Source: Allacma fusca (lineage: Eukaryota > Arthropoda > Collembola > Symphypleona > Sminthuridae). From it: a DNA stretch of 64,000 bases. Where the stretch lies: positions 3,179,501 through 3,243,500 of the forward strand of contig OX359248.1 in the NCBI GenBank assembly GCA_947179485.1. Direction: 5' to 3'. Of the stretch, positions 11,401 to 24,557 are shown piece after piece (positions within the stretch are counted from its first letter, which is position 1; every line of letters begins with the position of its first letter). The position numbers and the translations under genes were made by a program. The notes under the pieces were generated by a model that was not told the origin of the DNA, ran no database searches, and saw only the letters and a list, made by a program, of their open reading frames with translations.

Positions 11401-11537
11401 CTAATAATTGGACGTTGGACATGTTTTAAAGATAACCAATAGCATAAAAACTACAGTCGTCTTTAGAGTAGTCCGTATACGAGATAATTACGATTTGTAC
11501 ATTTGCTCTTACTAGCGAATGCTTCAACTTCAACTGG
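8490..11537. other. AT-rich intergenic sequence
   Basis: About 3 kb without a supportable gene. At 8590-8830 there is a slightly more G+C-rich stretch with several GCGCTTTTA-like words (near 8598, 8632 and 8813), possibly the remains of another small repeat. Short open frames at 8907-9131, 9489-9698 and 10895-11125 lack splice signals or recognisable domains. Confidence 0.5.
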
Positions 11538-11609
11538 GACTCCGTGGCGCAACGGTAGCGCGTCTGACTCCAGATCAGAAGGCTGCGTGTTCAAATCACG
11601 TCGGGGTCA
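11538..11609 (+). tRNA. tRNA-Trp (anticodon CCA)
   Basis: The 72-nt sequence folds as a canonical cloverleaf. The acceptor stem is GACTCCG with CGGGGTC (one G-U) and the D arm is GCGC with GCGC. The anticodon stem is TCTGA/TCAGA with loop CTCCAGA. The T arm has a TTCAAAT loop and the discriminator is A. The internal promoter boxes are intact (TGGCGCAACGG as A box, GTTCAAATC as B box). There is no intron and no encoded CCA. Confidence 0.97.
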
Positions 11610-11615
11610 TCATAC

Positions 11616-11620
11616 TTTTT
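11616..11620 (+). terminator. RNA polymerase III T-run terminator
   Basis: Five consecutive T begin seven bases after the tRNA-Trp discriminator base, with a second T run at about 11624. This is the standard Pol III stop signal and suits a functional tRNA gene. Confidence 0.8.
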
Positions 11621-13778
11621 GAACTTTTTTCCCCCCCCCCTCAACTTTTTGCAGAATTTTTTCTCCATCTAAAATCCTCATTTGCAGTCATGCATTATTA
11701 ATTATGAAATGTTTAAATATAAACTATAGGATTACCTCACACGTCCCAGAATTGATTCCCTTCTAATGATTCTTCTATCAATCCTGTTCAAAATGCATGT
11801 CACAAACAACTCAACGCTGCCTCACAAGCAAATTTCCCTCATCTCATTGCTCCAAGATCATAAACATTTTCTGAAAGTTCATAAATATTCTAACACTTGA
11901 TTGCACAATTTAGGATTTGCTTGTGTCAGTCAATTTATATTTCATGCTTGAAGAGTGAATGCTCAAAATACATCTATTTCTATATCTGGTATCACTCTAG
12001 TCTAAAAAGGGTGAAATGCCATGAAAGTACATATTGAGATAATTACATACAAATTATGTGCATGTCTAAGAAAAATGACTTTTCTGCATTTACTCTGTAA
12101 AAGCTTTCTCAGGGTACTCCTCATGAAACTTATCATCGATACTATTATAATTATCATAAATTACCACAGGCACAAATTCTTTCAAATCTTTTAAATCCCT
12201 CTTTGAGAGAAAAAAAAACATTTGGCAATTTTTTGCATAAACTTGCTCCATATTCAATATTGGTAGCCGTAGATATATCCAGTCATTCATTAATGATTCT
12301 TCCCGACCCAACCTGGATCCTACCTGAGTGATCAGGTTTACCTTTCAAATCTTACCGAGGAATATTAACATGTCATAAGTTCTATCTCTAATAATTATGT
12401 ATAAATTTAAAAAATTGGGTCATAACTGAGACACTGTGAAATTACAAAGGGTGTAGTCTGGGAATTACGAAAGTATCTGTATAGATGGAAAAGCATATCA
12501 CCGTTACTTAACATCATAAGAAATTGTAAAGTGTAGGTAGTAATTAAATATGCTTTATTCCTTTGAAATGTAAACTAGCCGAAGTTTACTTGGAGTATAT
12601 GAAGAGCCTATAATGTTTTGTTTTTACGTTTTTGGAGTAGCATTGCGTGAGAAAGCTCTATATTACTTGCGGATTTGCAGGGAGTGTTTGCAAAATATAT
12701 AGCCCAGGTTTGAAGGGAAGTTTGGCAAAAGTCCACAGTATGCACATGCTGTTGAGTCTTATTGCCTACGCGTGGAAATAGTTACTGGACATGAGCATTG
12801 ATGAAAATCGATGGAATCCTCTCCTCACTTTAAAAGCAGGTTGCAAACTATTTTTTCTCTCAAATTTACTTTCATCAGTGTATATAAGTCATGAGACCAA
12901 AAGGTACACAGTGTGTACACCGTAGGTATATTGTATGCATTTCTTCCGCCCAGCCACTACTTTGTTAACTGACGATCGTCAGGAAGATATTTGTAGCTAT
13001 CCTGACGTAACAGAAATGCAGATTGCATCCTCTGACTATCTCCCGTCAAACTGAGCCTTCTGAAGGATTTAATATGCATAAAGCGTAATTATATGGAGCG
13101 TCTAATTACAGGCCTCTGAGACTCTGAGCATATATATGCAGAGGAACTTCAAACTTCACCCATTCACCTAATAAAAAGCAAGTACACTTGACAAATGAGT
13201 TTTTCCTAGTATGTTTACAATGTGCCTCGTCGGGGAAATAAACGTGCTGATGCAAAAAACTGCAATAATAATAATTGTTACTCCAATGGAGAGATGCCGT
13301 TTAGGAAGAGCATATGTAAGATCTTGGAGAAATAATTTATTATGTACGTACACAATAGTCATTATACAGTGGGATGAATGCGTATAGAAAATCCTACGGA
13401 GACTCTCACTATACATACATACATATATTCTAACTCTATAGTGTGGGCTGAAGTAAATAACACCCGAAGTTTCCTCTACAACCAGCCTCAGAAGACTCTG
13501 GGAAGCCAGGCATCCTCATGTAATACTCTCTGTCTAAGTTCTGATAATTCTGGCAATGTAGTTCAGTTTCTCTTCAGTAGTAAACTCACATTGGAAGTGT
13601 GAGCTACTCCCTGATACTTCCTCCTTTCATTTCGCCAGTCATATTTTAAAACTGTACAGTTCCACTGAGCATTTTGTTTCAAAGTGAAGCCTCAGAGAGG
13701 TTGTACAGTTTTCAGTATTGTAAATTTTTTTTGCCCTGCCGGTTCAGGAGTTTCGTTTCTTAAAGATAGTCAGCTATT
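11621..13778. other. intergenic sequence with one doubtful ORF
   Basis: Mostly AT-rich and unremarkable. A minus-strand frame at 12311-12090 (about 73 codons ending in TAA, no ATG until codon 8) has a protein-like composition with an acidic and aromatic C-terminus. No family is recognised and no clear partner exon was found. The last 100 bases before 13779 are probably the promoter and 5' UTR of the transporter gene. Confidence 0.4.
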
Positions 13779-16700
13779 ATGGATACTGACCCGATTTTGG
13801 AGGATCTCATGTCTCAGCTGGGTAAGTATCTTATTTTAAGACTAGATTCGCTCTCTCTCTGTTCTTATTTTTTTCCATCTTTTTGTCCGTGTGGGATCAA
13901 TTTGCAGGATAATGTAGAAGATGTGTGTGCACTTACATCAATACAGTAGAAACTACAAGTAGGAAATATAGCCTTGCAAAATAGTGTGGGAGGGCTACGC
14001 AAAGACAGGCGTATTTGAGAAATAATTATTGTGTTTGTCTAAATCTAATAAAGGACTTTGCGTGAATAAGTCAGGTGTCATTGTACTTTCGGAGGGGTTC
14101 ATGTATGTATATGTGACACAAGTGCCAATTATACTCGGCACAATCTCAGTTCTGTAAATATCCCATGTTGTAATATACTGTAATTGTAAATGTATGGGAC
14201 GACCGCACTCACGCGAAAAACTCTCGCAGTAACCCACTTCCAGGATTTTTGGAATTGGATTAATGAGCATGTTGACGTCCCCTATGAAGTTCCAATGAGT
14301 ATGTTTGTATTCATTCCGAAACTGAAATTTTTACGACGGAACTTGGCTGAGGGAATCACACGGAGGAAGGATTACAATGTGTAACGAAAGGGAAATCATA
14401 CAAATTCGACATGTCCACGTGCTCTGTATAAAATAACAATGATTGTTTTTGGCTGCCTTCCTTCCCCCCTAATTCTCTCCATTGCACTTCATCTCTATTC
14501 CATTTTACTATTTATACTTTGTTTGGCCGTGAATAATTTAACAATTATTTTGGGAAGCTGGGATGTGCAACCAAAATGTGCAACCAAAATGTGCTCTAAT
14601 AAATAATAATTAGTGGCAGTTCCGTCCATGCATTCACTTTGTTTAAATTGTCAGCGATAGTTTTGTAAGGGAAAAATTAATTTTTTTTTGTTGCACGAAG
14701 TGCTCGGCCTATATTATATGGATATTTGTTTTTAGCTCCACTAATAAATTATTAATAATGCCATATGATTAATAAATTACTTGAATGGGCTTGAAAATAA
14801 ATGGAAATAGGTGACTGTAGAAAATGAAAACTAAGGTTTAAAACACTAGAAGCACCGAATGACAACTGGTGTTTTTGTCGTGATGTCACAAACATTTACA
14901 CGTGCACAATTTATAACCAGGATCAAAAATCAAGTGCAATGGATGACAAGTTAGACGAGGCTCATGAAATATCTTTACATATGTACGCGTCCGTTTGCCC
15001 TTACTGCTGGTGTCTATCTCATGTGGTAAGTATTCCCTGATGATGGTAAAAATTAATGAAGCGACTAGGGAATTGGAAAATGCAGCAATGTTGTCATAAA
15101 CATATGTATCCTTTGAGCATGCATAATGTTGCAGGTTGCATTGCATGACGAAACTCATGTAGAGTATGTGTGTATGTATACCGTATGTTGAATTCTGTAA
15201 CTTTAAACTCCGCTTTGTATGTGTAGGAAAATTAATGACATATGAGCCATTACTTTATTGGAGTTTTTGTGTATCGATTTAATAATGGAGTTTGCTGATG
15301 AATCAATTAGTCGTCGAACATGACATGAAGATTGATTCGAACCGGTTATATCTGGTATGAAAACCTCATTAGAAAATGATTACGAAGCGGACATTTCTTG
15401 AAAGTGAACGAGTTGTCTTTTTGTTATCCGTTTAATTTCCTCTATTGAGTAATATAAGTATAGGATGTAAAAGTGTGTGTGGAGGGGTGATAAGGGAAAT
15501 CTAGAACTTACACTTTAACACTATTTACAGGAGACTTTGGTCGGTATCAATTGCGCCAGCATCTCTTACATCTCCTATCAGGATTCCTAGCTGGAGTCCA
15601 CATGCTCTCCCTCACAACTGTCGCTCCCACTCCGCCTCACAGGTCAGCGACGTAAATTATACATCAAATGTCAAACATTTAATAGCTATGACCCTTTTTA
15701 CAGTTCCTCCGCAATACAGTTGATATTTCAAAAATGGAATAAAAAACTAAACATGATTTTCCCTATCTCTTTCTCTTTTTTTGCTTCTCATTTTGCTGCA
15801 AATCTGTGGTTCTCAAATGCAAATGGAATTAGAAGGTCGAATCAAATAGCTTTTTACAATTATCCCAGAAGCTTGTAATTCTGTGATGAATACACATTTT
15901 CTGCATTTTGACAAGCCTGGTTTTTACGGGAGAAGGAAATGACGGGGGGAATTCTCATTGATAATAATGACAGTGAGGAAAGTTATGAATGTAAACAAAA
16001 CCGCAGAGAGGTTCGGAGTGATAAGCTGTCATTCATGGGTTACAGATGTAGGATTCCTGAAGTTGACCAGAATGAAACCTCATATACTTTCAATGCTTCC
16101 ATCCTTGGAGACTATATTCCAATTAATTCTCATGGAGGTCTTTCTTCCTGCATAAAAACCGAGGATGGTTTCAACCTTAGTTGTGGCAAAGGGGAAATTG
16201 TATATGATACAACTTACTACACTTCCTCAAGAGTTATTGATGTAAGCATATGTGAATTATGTGATTTAGAAAAAGCCTTTTGATATTCTGATGGGCTGAT
16301 CCTTTTACTGAAAATATGTGATGGGATTTACAGTGGGACCTTGTTTGTGACATCCGCTGGGAGAGATCCGCTCTTCAGTCTATTTACATGTTCGGAGTAC
16401 TGATGGGGGCCATCATTCTGGGCTCACTTGCTGATAAGTACGTCAGATTTAATGAGCGTGTCAAAATGTTCAGATTATGAATGTTACTTAAAATTTTACA
16501 ATTTGTCTAACAAATTTGGGCATTTACTACACACTCCTTTTAAATGCTGCTCAACGTTACTTTAACTTTAAGGGTACTCTTTTTAAAAGCTTGGTGAGTT
16601 TGTGAGAAGAATATATTATACATAAACTTATATCTCATGTATCCCAATTTACTTGCAGGTACGGAAGAAAACTAATATTTTATATCTCTGGAATTTTCCA

Positions 16701-18440
16701 ACTTGTCTTTGGACTTGCGTGTGCCTTCGTACCATATTACACATTGTTGGCCGTAGCTCTTTTCTTTTACGGAATGTTCGGCTCTGGAGGAGCTTACGTC
16801 ACGGGATTCGTTTTAAGTAATTATGAGTTGTTGACTTGATGATTATTGATTATGAATTTTTACTGAAGCAAGACCTCCAAGTCTGGACTTTGGATCTTAT
16901 TCTCTCGTTCTAAATTTCGACACTACTTTTACATTTCAGCAATGGAGATGGTTGGACCAACTAAAAGGACCCTATGTGGAACATTATTTAGCTTAGCTTT
17001 TGGCGTCGGTGTTATGGTTGTGGCTTTCTGGGCAGCTGTTATCCCTGATCATTGGCAACTCCAGACCGTATTCGCTCTTCACTCACTTCTAATCTTAGGA
17101 CATTGGTGGTAAGTTCCCAGGAATATTAAACCATTGAGAAATTAATTATGACAGTATTCCTGAGGGCATATATTACTCACCTACATACATGAAAAGTAAT
17201 TACCTATATAAAATATTACGGAGAAATTATTTATCTACGCATGCGAATGATTGAAATTATGTTTACCTTCGAGGACTCATTAAATAAAAACATTAATCCA
17301 CACTAGTTTCATAAACAATGGGTTATTTCAGGTTGATTGATGAGTCCGTCCGTTGGTTATGGGGACAGGGTAGAGTAAAGGAAGCGATTAGGATTGTGGA
17401 AAAGGCAGTGAAGGTCAATCGAGGAACCTTTATAAACCGTTATGATGAGAAACTGTCCGCAAGTAATGACAAGTCTAAAGAGGCGTCCCACGGTGCTATG
17501 GATTTATTCAAAACTCCAGTCCTCCGAAGCAGAATGCTCAATGTAGCCTTTTGCTGGTTTGCAAACAGTTTGGTTTATTATGGGCTATCCCTCAACACTG
17601 GGGAATTATTAGGGAATCCTTTCCTAATGCTATTTCTCATCGGGCTGGCGGAGATGCCCGCGTACTTGCTTGTTATCTTGATAGTGGACAAAACTGGAAG
17701 ACGGTCCCTGTGTGCTACTCTGATGCTGATTGGAGGAATCGCATGTGTAGCTGTGGCTTTCCTTCAGAAAGGTGCTGCGAAAATATTGAGAGACAGCAAT
17801 TTTTGTCATATGATGTCATCCTAATATGCTTAATTATTTGTGAGGAGCTATATATAGCTGATTGTGAGTTGTGAGGATATAAAAATGACGGTGTTATAAC
17901 TTGTGGTACTTACAGGGGAAATTTTTGCTACGATTTTGGTCATGTTGGGGAAATTCGCGATTGCTGGTTCATTCGCTGTAACATACAACTACACAGCAGA
18001 ACTATTTCCAACTGTTGTCCGGAATTCGGCTGTGGGTGTCGGAGCTATGGCTGCTCGATTCAGCGGGTCACTTACTCCGTTGATAACTCTTCTCGTGAGC
18101 TTGAATATAATATATATTAGTTTACTTGGAAACAATTCTAAAATAATGGTGTCTCGCATTTTTGAAAATAAATATCAAATGTCTTTTACAGGATTCAGTA
18201 AGCATGACATTGCCAACGACAATATTCGGAGTGATTGCAATCACTTCGGGATTGCTGGCTTTGTTCTTGCCAGAAACTCTGAACAAAGAAATGCCTCAAA
18301 CATTGGAAGATGGGGAGAACTTCGGTAGAGGAGATACTGGTTACAAAACACTGGTCAAATGTTGTAGGGACCGGAAGGATAGGAAGGATGAGCCCTTGGA
18401 GATCATCCAGCCTCTTAAACAAGCTCCAAGCTCGCCTTAA
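13779..18440 (+). CDS. SLC22-family organic cation/anion transporter, nine exons
   Basis: Exons 13779-13821, 15531-15642, 16046-16241, 16334-16437, 16659-16816, 16940-17108, 17332-17771, 17916-18094 and 18192-18440 join in phase with GT-AG borders to 549 aa, the usual SLC22 length. It is a plasma-membrane major facilitator with 12 predicted helices. The start MDTDPILEDLMSQLGDFGRY is typical of the family. After helix 1 comes the large extracellular loop, opening with HRCRIPE (about 51) and holding NET and NAS glycosylation sites and several Cys. WDLVCD is at 118, the MFS signature GSLADKYGRK at 147-156, and a second signature DKTGRR in exon 7. TAELFPTVVRN in exon 8 and the PETLNKEMPQTLED block near the end are SLC22 hallmarks. 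The cytosolic tail is basic. Substrate cannot be deduced. Confidence 0.95.
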
Positions 18441-19256
18441 CTGCTATACAAGTACTAGTAGAATAGATTGTGCTAACCAAGATGTATCTTCTCATAATTT
18501 TATAAACGTTTTGTTCACCTCTTAAAATATAATAGCTGGATTATTATTATTATTATTGCTGGAAGCAAGGCAAAGAGCTTTAATTCTGTTGATGTTGCTA
18601 GTGTGGCAACGTTTTGTGAGATTAAATAATTGTGTACCCAATTTGCGGGACGAAACCTTCTCATAATTTATTGCTACTGGTTATACACAGATCGGTTAGC
18701 TGGTACTACAATTAACTTGAATACAAAATATATAACCTAAAGTACAAAAAAAAAGAAAGAATAGCATGGGCTCTGGCTCAGTTATTATCATCATCCGCTA
18801 TTATATGAATTTATTAACATCCCAAATAACAGGGAAGCTAAGATGCAATTTTGCTAATGAAAGGAGTGTTTAAAAGGTATATTTCGGGCTTCCGTTCTTT
18901 GTGGCGCCATCTGCCGCCTAGAAGGTCCAATTTTTCAAACCCAATTAGTTACAAGACAATTCCTTTAGTTGACCTAGATACTGAAGTTTGCTAAGAAATA
19001 TCACTGTTCAAAAATATGAAAATCTCTTCTGTCGAAATATTAATGCAAAACATCACAAAAGTAAACTTTCATCAAATCGAATCACACTGGTTATGTCAGC
19101 TACTGGGTGGCACCTGATTGACTATCAGTCCCGAAATTGATTCCAGTGAATGTAGACGTCGCGGCAAAAGCTCGTTTACAAAATTCAAAATTTCTAAAAT
19201 CCCAGAATTGTTGCCGGATTATTAAACTTTCATCAGAAACAGAAACATAACAAAAT
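18441..19256. other. intergenic sequence between transporter and Cys-rich gene
   Basis: It contains the transporter's 3' UTR and a short (TTA)n run at about 18538-18557. No gene seen. Confidence 0.5.
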
Positions 19257-19263
19257 TATAAAT
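19257..19263 (+). promoter_or_regulatory. TATA box candidate for the Cys-rich gene
   Basis: TATAAAT lies 54 bases before the start codon at 19317. This implies a transcription start near 19287 and a 5' UTR of about 30 bases. The start codon context (AAGAATGTC, A at -3) is good. The compact promoter with a very short leader fits a small, strongly expressed gene. Confidence 0.45.
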
Positions 19264-19316
19264 TTGATTTCTATTCGAGTTTGTCGTAATTACAAAGAGT
19301 TTTAACAAAATTAAGA

Positions 19317-20005
19317 ATGTCGTCTTGCTGCGGTTGTCAGCTGGGCTGCTGCTGTGAAGCGACTGACTGCAAAAACCCAATTAATAGTTTGAAATGCAAT
19401 TGCAACAACCCGTTGGGGTGCACAGATCTTTCAGGACAGATAGGCTGCAAACGCTGTTGCGGAGGAGGTTGTGGTTGTGGTTGTGGAGGCTGTTGTCCAT
19501 TGGGTTGTTCGGACTTGGGTTGTGGGTGTGGAACTTGCTGCCCACCTCGAGCGCCACCTTTACGAAGGAGACCCTTTGGATGTGCCCCACCATTGCCCTG
19601 CTGCGGTTGTGCGACTGACTGTCGGGCTCACCACTTGAACCGATCACCGTACTGCTGTCCATGGTAGAATCAAATTTGGTATACATTTCAGGGCATTATA
19701 GAGTAACCAGCCTCCTACAGTAGTGCTGTACCGTAGTATATCGTATATCCTGTCTTCATCAATACCATAATTAATTTATTACTTGTAACTTACTTAATTG
19801 GTAGTCTATTATTTTCTTCTTCGGCAGCCGACCAGGACCGGACCCTTGCGTGTATCGCTGCTGTGAGGGAATGGTGGCTTCCTATGCTGGACACGTACCT
19901 GGATTCTTGTTCCACAGCCTGGCCCGACCGTTCTCAAGAGCGACTTTCGGGACAAAAAAATATATGCAAGGTTGCATGTACTACAATACGTGGTCAAAAA
20001 TTTAA
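19317..20005 (+). CDS. cysteine-rich protein, two exons, possible sperm/ciliary structural protein
   Basis: Exon 1 is 19317-19663 (donor GTAGAA) and exon 2 is 19828-20005 (acceptor TTCTTCTTCGGCAG), giving 174 aa with 35 Cys. Without splicing, the first exon would read two more bases and stop as a 116-aa protein. Joining the exons turns the Trp codon at the junction into Cys and continues the Cys-rich pattern (CCPC, then DPCVYRCCEG), so I favour the spliced form. Cys occur mostly as CC and GCGCG runs. There is no signal peptide. Residues 134-155 contain YAGHVPGFLF and SRAT. That resembles the short repeated motif of the CIMIP2/FAM166 (DUF2475) ciliary microtubule inner proteins. Cys-rich, Gly-rich proteins are also known in insect sperm tails, and a metallothionein-like role is the alternative. 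Two AATAAA signals follow (20068, 20085). Confidence 0.6.
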
Positions 20006-20462
20006 AAACGAAGCAAAAATTCACGAGAGTAAATTACTATTGTTCCAATTTCTTACTAAAATTTGTAAATAAATCGAATCTTACAATAAACCATGAGCCA
20101 ATGAGCAAAATTAAATTAATGTGCCCACGTAGAATTGATGAACTACAGTAGAAGCAGGCCAATAATAATTATATTCGTACTATTAATCAGTTCATCCTGC
20201 CATTGCATATCGTACTGACAGGCAGGTCGTACCTCGTAAGTCAACGCTGGATACAATCAAATATGATTACTTATGAGCCGAAATTCCTGAACATTAGAAA
20301 GAAACTATGAGGAAGAACAACTATTACTAATTTTATAAACAGTTAACAATTTTTATTTTTCTGGACAGTAATACCGAAAATATTAACCAAATGAAACTAG
20401 TGTCAATATTTATCATATGAAATACATGGTTTATTGAATAAGAGACCATGGTAGAGGAGCTT

Positions 20463-23400
20463 TTACAGACCGGCTTGTTTGAATCGTCCAACAAGTTCTC
20501 TGGAAATGATCAATTTCTGAACTTGACTGGTTCCTTCGTAAATTTGGAAAATTTTGGCATCGCGGTATAATTTCTCAACGGGATAATCGTTGTTGTAGCC
20601 ATTTCCACCAAAGATCTACGTACAACACGAAGCCAGTAATTATTTATATTATTAAAAAAGATATATATTAATATTATTAGAGATAAACTTTTATAAAATT
20701 ATTAGATTATCAACAGCCAAATATTTTTTACATTATACACAAAATCTACTCTGCAATACCCACCTGAATGGCATCAGAAGCTGATTTCACTGCCGTTTCT
20801 CCGGCGTAAGCTTTAGCAATTGAAGCGAGGTAAGTATTTTTGCGGCCGTTATCAATTTCCCATGCGGATTTCAATGTCATCAAACGGGATAGCTCAACTC
20901 CGATAGCCATTTCAGCAAGTAAATGAGCAATAGCCTGTAGCAAATATTTTCCAATTTATCGTGATATACAACATGAAAACATTAATGCGTGAATATTTTG
21001 CAGTTTAGTGTTAAATATCCTTACCTGATGGTTGATGATGGCAGTACCAAACGTTTTTCGTTCTAAAGCGTATCTGGTGGCTTCGTCGACAGCACGCTAG
21101 GAACAAAATAATAACATCATTAAGTACCTATTTTAAATTCTATTTGAAGTCTCGTAAGAAGAAACTACAAACCTGTGCTAATCCTACGGCACCTGCTGCA
21201 ACCGGTGGACGTGTTTTATCAAAAGCCCCCATGGCGAGTCGAAAGCCTGCCCCCTCGCCCATAATTATATTTTCCTTTTTAACTCTAACATCTTCAAAAG
21301 TAATTCCTCTGGTATCGGAAGCTCTTTGTCCCAACATTTGTTCCTGTTAAATAGGAAAATAATGCCCCAATTAGATGGATCAGAAGTTAATTCACAACAT
21401 CACTATTTTATACAATTACTCAGCTCCTATTGTAATACAATATTAAAATTACCTTACGCCCAGGGGTAATGCCCGGTGTATTGGCATCCATAATGAATCC
21501 AGTGAATGCTTTTCCTGGAGGTGCCTTTGGATCCGCGTCGGTTCTTGCCAGTACAAAATACCACGAAGCAACACCTCCTCCAGTGATCCACATTTTTTGT
21601 CCATTGATTACGTATTCATCGCCTTTCTTTTCGGCACGAGTTTTAACTCCATTTACATCAGACCCTGCCCCAGGTTCCGTCACACAGTAAGCCTGAGAAA
21701 TAAAGTATGTAATAGTTTCATACGTTAATAAGGAACTATTTTAGTACTGAAGTTTGGAAAGAATAGTTATTCACATTCGTAGTGTAGCTATAAAATCATT
21801 CATCTGATTAATGGAAACTTACCCCTACAACAGGCTCTTCAATCAAACGGCCCAAGTATTTTTTCTTTTGCTCATCTGAAGCTCCTAGCATAATTGGTGC
21901 CGCCTGTATTAATAATTAAAATCCCCGTTTAGTGACTCTATTTTTCAATCCGCGAAGGACAACATGCAAAACTGCAATATCTTCAGAAATTAGTAATAGT
22001 AAATAAAATTCGGGGAAATTACTTACTGCTAAACCTGTTCCTTGCAGAGCTGTCAAGATTCCAGTGCAGCCATACGCAAATTCTTCTCCAACTAAACAAG
22101 ATTCCACGCATCCCAATTCAGGGCCACCTGCGAAATAACATTTCAAAATGCATTAAAAACCTTGATCAACTCTTGCGAATATCAATTAGGTAGACGTTAG
22201 CTTTAATTTCAATTCACCGTATTTTTCCGGGACAAACAAGTTAAGCAAGCCAATAGACCATGCTTTCTTAAAGAGTTCCCAGGGGAATGCTCCAGTTTTA
22301 TCGTGTTCAGCTGCATTCGGCAAGATTTCCTCACGAGCAAACTTTCTCGCCAGAAGCTGCAATTCCCGTTGCGTATCTGAAACATCTGCAAAAAACAATA
22401 CCTAATTACAAAAAAGCGCAAAATAACTTAATACCACAAACCTGTTAAACAAGCTGTTTCTTATCAAAAAAGGTGTACACGATAGCTGGTTACACACAAA
22501 TGTACAAACATTTTCTCATAAAACCAGTATTCCATAATCCAGACTATAAAAAACTTTGAACTAAATGCCTATGTTCATATTCAAGAACAGCCACAACTGC
22601 TAGGGTTTACCTGCAGCGTTGCAAGTTTTGATCTGATCACATTGGAGCGCCTCTGCAAGTAATTTACTTGCTCCAATTTACTTGTACAAGCCAGGGGTGG
22701 ATTAATAAAATAATTTTTAACCTGGCCCTAACCCTCAAAACAGATTTGTGGGCCTTTACACATGATATCTGCAATCTGAGGGCCTTAGTCAACAATTTTT
22801 TTACCCTGGCCCTACATTTTTTACCCTGGCCGGGCCAGGGTGGGCCACCCCGTAAATCCACCCCTGGTACAAGCTAAGTATACCTCGTATCTACTTTGCT
22901 CTACAAACTAAAGAATAACCGGAAACAGTAATATAAACTTAGTTAAAATAAGTAAATTCAAATCTAGCAGCTAATTGCTTGCAGCCGAAGCCCAACATGA
23001 ACAGATCTTGCGAGCATTGAATTGACATGCGGACCTTTGGATCATCAAGCTAGTTTGTTGACGAAGGGGTTTAACTTCCAGAAGGGCAATGTAAACAATA
23101 TTTTATTAATTTGAAGATTTGGAGTACTGATCTAGAATAGAAAGACCCCAGGGCCTTTCCCATAATTTTCTTAAAACTCATGCAAATATGAGTAACCACG
23201 AGGAACCACGGCTAAGAAACATTCAAAATAGCGTTGCGCAAATCTCCAAGCTTGGGGACCGTATCCGCAGGTCATTTCAAAAAACTTAAAATTGTCAATC
23301 GCTAACAACACATAAATGAAATCATAATTTTCTAACCAAAATTTAACGCTTTTTCATCAGAAGCTCCAGCCGCCGCTGCCTCCTGTGCTGCAGCACTTAG

Positions 23401-23581
23401 GTTTACTCCACCTCTTGTTGACAGATACCGGTGGGCAACTCGCAGTAATTGCTGGAATCACAATACGTAACTACACATGCAAACATTCTTTAAATTGCTA
23501 CGTTTACGATGTCACTTTATAAACGCCTATTTTGACAAAAATTTGAAAGAAACGCCGCGTTCTAACCTTGCTACTAGCCAT
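20463..23581 (-). CDS. ACADM: medium-chain acyl-CoA dehydrogenase, mitochondrial, ten exons
   Basis: Minus-strand exons are 23581-23567, 23451-23337, 22385-22218, 22127-22027, 21903-21823, 21692-21453, 21343-21173, 21096-21025, 20934-20764 and 20615-20463, all GT-AG and in phase. They encode 428 aa (human 421). The flavoenzyme catalyses the first, FAD-dependent step of beta-oxidation of C6-C12 acyl-CoA in the mitochondrial matrix. It passes electrons to ETF. The N-terminus ([20 protein letters not shown]) is a basic, Ser-rich import presequence ending in an RYLSTR processing-like site. Conserved blocks: [26 protein letters not shown] (162-172, FAD/substrate site), [22 protein letters not shown], and [21 protein letters not shown]. 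The catalytic base is E405 in IYEGTSQ. The 15-base first coding exon is notable. An AATAAA lies at 20435-20430. Confidence 0.96.
22692..22866. mobile_element. hAT-type MITE, family D, copy 2, in an ACADM intron
   Basis: It is 175 bp with inverted ends CAGGGGTGGATTAATA and GTAAATCCACCCCTG and a perfect 8-bp target duplication GTACAAGC at 22684-22691 and 22867-22874. It lies in the roughly 950-bp intron between the second and third coding exons of the acyl-CoA dehydrogenase gene. The intact duplication shows it is younger than the copy at 8319-8489. Confidence 0.93.
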
Positions 23582-24557
23582 ATTTCTTAAAATCTTTCCT
23601 CAGAATTTGCGTCCGCTGGATAATCACAAGCTGAATGCTCTCCCAGACTCACCCAAGATAACTGTAAAATAAATAATTCCTCCATTATATAATTTTATTA
23701 CTATTCTAACAATAAGAATCACAATAATAAATCCGGTAATAAATGTTCCAATCCCTGTAACTAACAAAACATAACTGTGAGAAAAAAAGGAAATTCACTC
23801 CGTTCATATATGTGTATTCCAATCCAAATATCTGATATACAATAATCCCAATCTCCCTGAAATAAATAAATTTTGAAAAACCTTAATAAACTGTACTTAA
23901 GTACTTACACTTACTATTACTTTTCACAAACTACCTAGGTTCAAGACTAATTTTTTTTATTTCTATCACAGTGAGCTACAAGAGCACACAAGTTCGCAAT
24001 TACCTTGAGTCCTAACTTGAAAGTGACTTTAAATAACTAAAAACTGAATGCTAGTCAGCAACTAGTTGCACAGGTCATCTTTATTGATTATGCACATACG
24101 AACATACATAATTCATTCCACAATAAAAAATAGATTTCGCAATATTTTGATATTATGTAATTACCACTTGCTTCATGGCTTACTATCTCTGTATTCTTCA
24201 ACAACTTGCGATGTCATTCAAGGATAATTTTTACAACTACTATAATTAATTCTACGAATTATTGTGTAACTGTATAACGCAAACTATTCCACTTTGATTC
24301 GTGGGACTCACACAATTATAAACATTATTATATGTAACCCACAATTATTACAAACTACCCTACTTTAACCTTCCCAGAGCAACCAATGGATACATAGACC
24401 TGATAGTAACGATACGGCAGTAGTTACTAATAAATATGAAGTTAAGGTATAGTTATGTGGTATGCACTGTAACTTTACCTTTTTGAACTTTGATCGGCTT
24501 CAGTTCAATTCAAATCCAATGTTACGCAAAAAGATTGAAACGTGGAAGCAAACTCAC

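Noticed and set aside
15939-16283. 114-aa open frame read as a stand-alone gene starting MTGGILID
   Set aside because: Only the part from 16046 is coding (transporter exon 3). The N-terminal part is intron read-through, since the acceptor TTACAG at 16045 joins exon 2 in phase.
18162-18440. Internal open frame starting before transporter exon 9
   Set aside because: The first 30 bases are intron; it is simply the last exon of the transporter plus read-through.
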